Assembly (NCBI GenBank): GCA_963681505.1
Contig: OY811973.1
Location: forward strand, 5,552,128-5,616,127
DNA length: 64,000 nucleotides
DNA from: Eunapius fragilis
Taxonomy: Eukaryota > Porifera > Demospongiae > Spongillida > Spongillidae
Reading direction: 5' to 3'
Positions 37,101-46,100 of this stretch are shown here, piece by piece. The notes under the pieces are model-generated. The model had not been told where the DNA came from. It saw nothing but the letters and a program-made list of their open reading frames with translations, and searched no databases. Position 1 is the stretch's first letter. Every line of letters begins with the position of its first letter. A program made the position numbers and the translations under genes.

Positions 37101-40100
37101 ATTGACAAGGTCAAAATTTACCCTTGGCTAATTTTTGTATCGAAAACTAGGGTATGACCGGTTTCGCTTTGTACTTTACATATTAAAGAGTTTGAATCAT
37201 TAGGATAACTTGCAAGCAACATTAGGACCGTGAAAGATTTCAATTTACAGTGTATTAAGAACTTACACATCCTCCATTGAAGTGAATAGTAAAGAAATAG
37301 GGTTTTCAAAAATCTGATTTTGATTGTAGATGCTACTTCAGAGCAATTTTTATCCTCCAAAATATATTCATTTTTAAAATGAGCCATCAAAACAGGTTAA
37401 ACAACACGTAGGTAGATAATTATTTGTAATTTTGCCACATACAAATAGCCCCATTTAATCCCCCTCCCCCTCCCATAAAAGATTTGTGTACTTGTACGAA
37501 ACTGATGTGTTCGAGGTTACACATTTTTTGTTCTTAAATACCAGCCATTTTTATTTCGATGGATTCGATGGGGGTCGATAATTTACGGTATATGTACACG
37601 CTGTATCCCAACGCATAAGAGTGAACACTAGTTGTGCCTGCTGAATTACTTTTCGTACTTTTCCGTCTATTGCCGTCCTATCTCCATATCCCATGTACGT
37701 TGTGTACCGCGATAAAAATATCGCAACATATCTCGCGGCAGCTCTGATCCAACCAAGCTCAGTCATTTTCCTTATTAAAACCATTCAAAGAGTTCATCGT
37801 TCTGATCAGAACATATCCAGAGGTGGGCTAGCCTAACTAATAGTAATACTTGAATACAACTCTCGTTTTAAAAATCGCGCACTGTTGTTATGCACCACAC
37901 TGACTTAAAATATTTGTTTGATTGCCCACTGCTTTACTTTGGTCCTCTGTATGGACTGGAGGCAACCAATGCCTAACGAATGTTTCCTTCTGCAGACTGT
38001 AGGTGTACGAGTGGCTAGTTGTTGCCGGGTTTTGTGTTGTGGTAGGGGAGACACATTCTAGTTGGAGCCTCTATATCTGCTGTAGACTGTATACCATAGT
38101 ATCGGATCGTGTATGTGGTTCCACTAACTAAATTCAAAGTTACCATAAGAAGCTATAGTAGAAATCAATTAATACATGCAATAGTGTTGAGTACTTCCGT
38201 GTATGGTAGTTTTGGTGGGACTTGTCGATGGCCTAATTTAAATTACCTGCTTACTTGGCTTTCATTTCAAACTGTGTAATGAATGATAGAGTTGATGATA
38301 ATGCACAGGTGTCATGCTTAAAATGATACCTTGAATTTTCATCAGGAGGCTTTCTTTAACGTCATCATATCCATGTATCACTGCTCCATTCCGTTTTTCA
38401 ACCGTTTGGCAATATGGTTGGACATGTACACATGGAGCCGTAGGGACCCTGTAACAATTAAAAGGGCCTCAGATGCTCTTAGATTTATTACTTACCTCTG
38501 GTTCCACAGCATGCAGGAATGTTAAGAATTTGAATCACACCTACGACACATGATTATTACAATATTTAAAAATAGCTAGCTGATGTAATTGGGTATTTTT
38601 TAACCAAATACCAAATAAGGTGCTATTCACTTTAGTTAATTGCCCGAACAGTTAGGCATCTAACAGACATCTGAAGATAACCTGCAGACGCATCCTGAAG
38701 CGATTGGTACACTTGGCGTGATTTACAAATGTTCCTGTCATGAGTTATGCTATCTCAAAGGAAGAAGACGACGGAGAAGAAATTTTTGATGGGACTGGGT
38801 ATGGACGATGGGGATGAGTATTTTTGTTCTCTAAAAGTACACTGTCTTATGACACAGATATAACGCAAAACTGTTCTCCATTTTGATATCTTCGATTGCC
38901 ACTAAGAGCGAAGATCCCGACTCTTGGCTGTCCCGCTTGACGCAAGTGACGTTTTAAAATGACATTCATCATACTGCAGGATTCCTAATGGAACCTACTT
39001 GTGTAGGTTCCGATTGATCTGGCAGCTGAGACACGAGCGAAAAGTGGTCCTGGTACACCTTGTCAGGCAGCGACAGTTCTGTGATGTTGGATGTACCTTG
39101 AGCAGGCTGTCGACTAATGTGTTGCCCGTACCCCCAGGTGCTTGTTCTGTGCGATGAGTAGGAGGGGTTGATCAATGGAGGCATTTAGCACTGAGTCAAC
39201 TATGAATGTTGGACGGTGACATGTTTGAAAGTGCGTTGTTAATTTCGATTACCACATGGAAATAAGTAAACATGGAATAATGCATATACTTTGATAAAGA
39301 ATGAAACAGTACCCTTGTGATGATTTTGATTTTGATTTTCAGACAGCGTTAGCATTGTAGTTTTTAAAAATGTGACCAAAGTTACGGAGCTTGATAGGGT
39401 TTTAATGTTTATATTTACCAGTCATGATAATGTGGGTTCAAATCTCTTCAATCCATTTCGTCATATGGGGTTTTAAATGTAGCTTTTGAAATTGTTGAAA
39501 ATAAGGTTTCCATCATTTTTCAGGCTATTGAAGTATTGGGTGCTGAAAGGATAGGACATGGTTACCATGTTGTTGATGACGAATATGTTCTTCAGCTGTC
39601 AAAGAAGTATGGCATACATTTTGAGGTTTGTAGACATCGACATTTGCATGTGTGAATCATTGGATCGGAACAATTTGTGCATGATGCATCAAAGGCTATT
39701 CCATGTAAGATAACATTTGTATTTAATGTACGAACGTCCAGCGGGAACACGCGGGAACATATGTTCCCGTGTGGTTCCCGCTGTTCGTGCAATATTTATA
39801 AAAGTGCGCGAATGTAATGACCCCGATAGTTATATTTTTTGTTTCATGAAGGAGTGTAGATGTTTCCCCATCAATATTAAAAATACTATGCTTCAAACAG
39901 TTCAGATAAATAGCCTCAAAAGTTGTTTCTTCGCGACCGCATTAACGTTGTCTATGCAAGGTTCCCGGGGAGATGACTCCCTTTGACCCTCTACTGTGCA
40001 TTGCTGTTTAACAGAATCTCGATTTTAATGCATGCACAAGACATAGGAGGAGGAACACTACTTTCCCCATTGATACGATGCATTTTCAATGACGTGATTA

Positions 40101-43100
40101 GATGGTATACTAAATTGAAAAGGTAGGTTTGGTTCCCGCCTTCCCGCTGCCTCCGTAACTAAACTAGAATCATGAGTACTATCAACATTAACTTCATAGC
40201 ATTGTGATTATGTAAACTTCGCAGTGTCTGTATATCAGCTGATAAATGAATACATGTAGATATTGGAATAAACAAATGCACGTTACACCATGGTGCCAAG
40301 ACAAGAAATGCGTATAAGAAAACTGCAGTCTGGTTCATTTTGCATTCTGACAATGATAGGCATGGCCACGTAGAGAATTGTGCCCACAGATAACAACAAT
40401 TGAGCCTTGTGACACATCTGAGCATGTCACACAGAAGTAGTGAGCATTGTGTTGTTTCCCCTAGGCTGCACAAACATTTACGACGTGCCCCTTCCTTTGA
40501 CCCTATGTTTTCCTTGTACAGGGGCAAAGTCAACAAACTTTTCAGAAGGTGGGCTTCAAAAGGGACAACAGGAATTGGTTGTTCCGCAGCAATGGACTCA
40601 TCTGACAACCTCCTCCGTGACACTAATTCATAACCATCAAACTTGTTGAATACGAGAGACAGAGCAAGGTCATTTGTAACGTCCTCAACACTCTTAGCAT
40701 CAACCCTGCGTTCATAGTTATAGGCCAACATTGCATCAATAACTGTGATTCCAAAGAAAGTAGCAGCCAGTCTATGCCACCATGTTTGGAAGTATTCACA
40801 CTTAGAGGTTTTCGCTTCATTTCAGCCAAACGAGTATTAGTCTTCTCAATCCAGAAAGTGGCCTCAACCATCGGGAACATGGCACAAAAATACTCTAATG
40901 GACTCCTTTGTTCAACAGGGTTATCAAATGTCCAGATAAAATCGAGGTGACGTCTTGCGCCATCATAGTAGTCAATCTGGATTCCTTCCGTCTCAACTGC
41001 CCACTCGGTGCCATGTGGTCTTAGCTGGCTCACCCCCGGTTCTTCCAGATCGCTTTGCCACCCTTCAGAATAGTCCATACTATCACCCGCTTCTTCATCT
41101 ATCGAACTCTCCGAATCAGTGCTTTCCTCAACTGCTTCTACTGAAGCACATAGATCGTCTATTTCCAATGATCGCGCTGAAAGGATGGAAATATCATCGC
41201 ATTCGTTCCATTTAACCTTTAGTTTTCGACTACGACCGACACCCACACATTCGATAACACTCGCGTGGAGCTCAGATTTTGCTGCCCATGGACCAAATAC
41301 GTCCCCAGCCCGTCTATTGCCCAGCACATTGACTGCCTTGGCCTTGACTTGATCACCAACTTTCAATCCCGGCGCCATTTTCTACCTTGTGCGGTTAACG
41401 ATTGCTTCTCTAATTAAAAAGTAAATCCAATTAATAAACCTCATGTACATGGTTCCCGTTCGGGAACCTTTGTTCCCGCTGGGTTCCCGCAAAATACGCA
41501 AAAAAGTTCCATTACAACTTCGGATCGATTACCATATATTAGTTGTATGTTTTCGCATATATGATTTATGGATTAACAAAAGCATGGTGGAAATAGCAAA
41601 TGCGGGAACTTTGCGGGAATTAACGCTGCGCGTTCGTACGTTAACCTCAACATTAGTAAAGAATGCATTTGCTGTTGTGGTAATATCCTTCCAAAATTAT
41701 GTAATACACTATCATTAAGGATTATTTTTCACATCTATAGAACTTCAGCCGACATTTTATTAGATACATGTATGACTTCTGGACAATCTTAAGCTGTATG
41801 GTACAAACCTAAACATAGTTTAATGGGACCCAATTATTCCTCAGCGCATATGGGCTATGTATGTGGTGCACGCCTCTACTGATCCTTAAATAATAGCATT
41901 TCAAGTGTATCTGCTTGATCTGCCACTGCATCCATCAGTGCTCAGACAGGATGCTGCAGGGCTGTTGATTACAGCTCCATCTGTACACTAGCTCGATAGA
42001 GCCCAAAGCAGCTGCCTTGTCGCCATAGCTGACATTTCGACCACACTCACAGGGCTCTACCATTTTCTAATCCTCATGGTCATTCCAAAGGTCGTCACAG
42101 GCACACCACTCATGCTCAGAATGAGCAGAAGCAGCCACTCTGTGTCCAGATACTGGTGCTACCATGGTCACTGCCGCCACCACTGCTGATCAAGTAGCCT
42201 GGTCTCACCCTTCCACTTCTGTTTGACTACACGGGTAAAATACTTAGGGCGGAGTAAGTTATAAACTTTGATTGCTGTCTGGGTCTCATAGCCATAACGC
42301 CCTCCAGCTTTTGGGGATGCAAGCAGGGAGAAATGGGGTTAGTAAATGGTGCACGAGGGATTTCCCTAGATGAATGTCTTTTTGGTGGTCCGCATCCTGT
42401 CCTTCCTCCCGACCATGCTGCAGCTAGTAAAGTACCAGGCTGCTTTAGTTCATCCCTTCCTTCCCAGTGGGCATCTGTATCAAATATGATAATCTGTTTC
42501 AGGCAGTTGCCAGAAAAATCACCTTATCCCAAGGTAGAAAATTCTGGTGGTGTGTACCTGACAACTCCTTTTAGTTCCACAAGCTGGGACTCATCCTAGG
42601 CAGTACCCCTGTGCCCCTACCCTGCCACAGGTGCAACTGTCAGTCAGGCTGGAAGGTGTCCCATGTTACCTGTCGATAGGAAGGGACAACCATGGTAACT
42701 GCACTTGAGTCAGTTGCACCTTTGCCCACAAGTGCAGGGCAGGTGACCACCCAGATACAACTCAGAGATCCAACTCAGAGATCCGTGAAATATGGTTGCT
42801 TTCATGGGATATCTTCTACTTGTCGTCGACGCTTTTCAAAATTGCTTGGCATAGAAATCTTTCAATCAAGAAAGCATATAAAGAAAGTCAAAGTTCAGCA
42901 CAAAATGGTGTTACAGAACCAACAAGTAGCAACATTCTGCTACTGAAGAAACGAGGGCAACCTCTCCTAAATGTATTAAGTGATAACCTTGACAAGATGC
43001 TGCAACACTACTTAAGGAAGATCAGACAAGGAGGAGATGTTGTCACTGCCAGCATTGTAATGGCTGCAGCTCAAGGAATTCTTCTATCGTTCCAAGCTTG

Positions 43101-46100
43101 TAGAATATGGTGGTCACATTTAATTGAATAAGCATTGGGCTTGTTACAACAGTACTGGTGACAGCATTTCTACCAATGCCAGGTATTTCTGCATCGCTCT
43201 CAAAAACAGAAATGCGTTTTTGCAGTGACTAACCATCATACCACCCGCTTTGACTTGCTTCGCTTAGTCCGCCTTGAGTTAACTCGGTGTCCCATACTCT
43301 TGAATTTGCTTATGTGGCTCTCCTTGCAGATATTTGTAACAGTTTCTATCTTGAAAGTAAGCTTCCTGCTCTTTCCTCAACTTTATACCTGACTTTGATG
43401 GTAACCGCGGCATTATTTGCGAACGAAAAAGGACGCTAAGCCTAAACATTGAAAAGGAATAAAAATTTGGACTAAAATGGATAGTGCTGTTTAGATGAAA
43501 GCCTACAGAAGCTAAATACCAACAAAAAAAATCATCAATACTGTTCAAATTGATGTCGATACGAGCGGCGTAAAGTCATCCTTAATGATTTCCATCCTGA
43601 ATGAAGATTAAAGGTTAAGGTGCAAAATGTGTTCAGATTACAGGTGTCAACAACAAGCGTCTCATCTCAGCTTTTTTCTGTGGTTCTTTAAGTGGTGACT
43701 TTCTGCCTCTGCAACTTATCTATAAAGGGAAAACCAATCGTTGCCATCCAAAGTTTCAGTTTCCAGCTGACTGAGATATCACCCATGCAAGACAAAGGAG
43801 GCAAAGGAACTACAGCTTGAGGACAAGCAAATACCATTTGTCCTGCCACATGGACACTCAAAAGTGCAAAATGTGTTGAAATTACAGGTGTCAATGACAA
43901 GTGCCTCATCACAGCTGTCTTTAAGTGATGACTTTCTGCCTCTGCAACTTATTTATAAAGGGTAAACAAATTGTTGCCATCCAAGGTTTCAGTTTCCAGC
44001 TGACTGGGATATCACGCATTCCAAAAAACACTTGTCAACTAAAGTTTAAACTACAGTACAGTATATTAATAACATCATTGTTCCATTTGTGGATTGTAAG
44101 CGACACTATTTTGGGGAGAATACATCTGCACTACTGATAATAAATAACTTCAAAGGGCAGGTAAACCCAAGAATTAATAGCCTTCTTGAATCACACAACC
44201 TTAAGTGTGCTTAATTCCCCCAGACACTACAACTGGATATATCAGTTAAAAACCTGCCAAACACTTTTTGAAGAACAAATTTGATCATTGGTATTTAGGG
44301 GAAATCACTAAGCAGATTCAAGGAAAAGATGTTGAGTCTGTTGAGTTGCTACCTATTGATTTGAGTTTGGGTGTTGTGAGAGAGCTGAGTGCAAGATATA
44401 GTTAGTTGAAATGGCTGAATATATATATATCAGACAACCCACAGTTCATCGTTAATGGTTTTATACAAGCAGGGATTTCTGAATTACTAGATGGATGCGA
44501 AGATGTAATTTTAGTAGAGAATGGTGATTCCTGTTCTACACAATCTACAGATGGAGTCTTATCAAGCTACAGTGAAGACGAGTTCTAATACTGCGCATGT
44601 TGATACATGTACTGGTGTGACATTCCAATCATGTTAATATACTTACACATTTATTAACTCGGTCACAATTTTGTAAGTTTCATATATTGTTTTAGTTTGG
44701 TAATTTCCTTGTGAAGAGCAGTGTACAAGTTATTTCCAGTCCTCCTTGTTGTAGATCTATTGAATATTCTTGGGCCAGAAACAGTACACTGTATTGATCC
44801 TCCTCTTTGCAGAAAGAGGGAACAAATCTTGGGTATGTTTTTAGGAAGATGTCCGATGATTGCGCTATCCTTTATTACAGCAACTGCATAACAATCAGTG
44901 GGATTACCAGTTTTCCGTGTAAACGTCAGTTGCTCTCCAATTGCTGCTAACCAAATTGCTTGGTAAACATGATAGCCATGTACGCAAGCCTCTATTTCAT
45001 ACTCCCCAGCACCGTACATCGTATTTAATTCGGATAATCTATTTGAAAAAATTTTTTTTGGATATTTAGATTTCCAAAAATATATACATTTCAAAAGTTT
45101 TCATCTGGAATTTCTTTCAATTGATAATTTCCCAAACTACGGTATAGGTACTGGTTTTTTTTAACGCTTGTTTATGACAGAAGTGGGGAAATCCATTAAA
45201 TGAATAATTCCCTAAGTGTAGAAGTGTGTATTTTTACTATTTCCTATAAAGCATTTTGATACTCAGTGCATATTTATTACTGCCCTATGGAAAATGCCCA
45301 ATTTTATACAGGTTTGTGTGGTCAGACAACTCCACAAACTTGCCATGCCAGGTGCACCTTTTCTATGCAATTCCTGGTCGATCTAACTACAAATACCATT
45401 GTATAAGTCTGATATGTGTATGAGTATTGTTTCTTTACCTGCACTTCTCTTTTTGCATAAAAGTATTAAGTAATCGGTGCAGCAAGCCAGTCTTGTGATA
45501 AGTAGCATCGGGCCATGTTACAGCTGGTCGTAGAATAAATGGAATCATTTACTAGGACCGGATCCGTGAAAATTGAATACATTTTGCCGTTTTGGAAATT
45601 AGTCGGAAGGCTCTAATAGTAAATAATACATGTGCAACATGGAGTTCGATTCTCTAGACGCTGTTTAAAACTATTCCCGGTCTTCCAATGAGGGCCTGCA
45701 TTCATTTTAAGTCGAGAAGGTAAGAACCGTTACCTAAGCGGTACACTTTTTTCTGAGAACGTTTCTGATTTCGGAAACAGTATAGATATGCTCACGTTAA
45801 TCAAAGGAGTGTACACTAATCGATAGGGTACCATCTGTATTCTGTATTCAAGATAAAAGAAACGTAACACATTGTTATATTATCTTCTCTTCATTCTGGT
45901 ACGTAATATTTCCCATACTTGCAACGCTTTAGGTGGTCACAAACAGTATGTTCCAAAAGAGATAACATACTTGTAACAGTTTTGACTGGCGAACAATTCT
46001 CACACCTAAAATACCACACAAGAAACAGAGCAAAACCCTAAGCTCTAAAAAAACTTAGAAACGAAAAAAGTTCCCAAACAACTATCACATGTATTAACAA

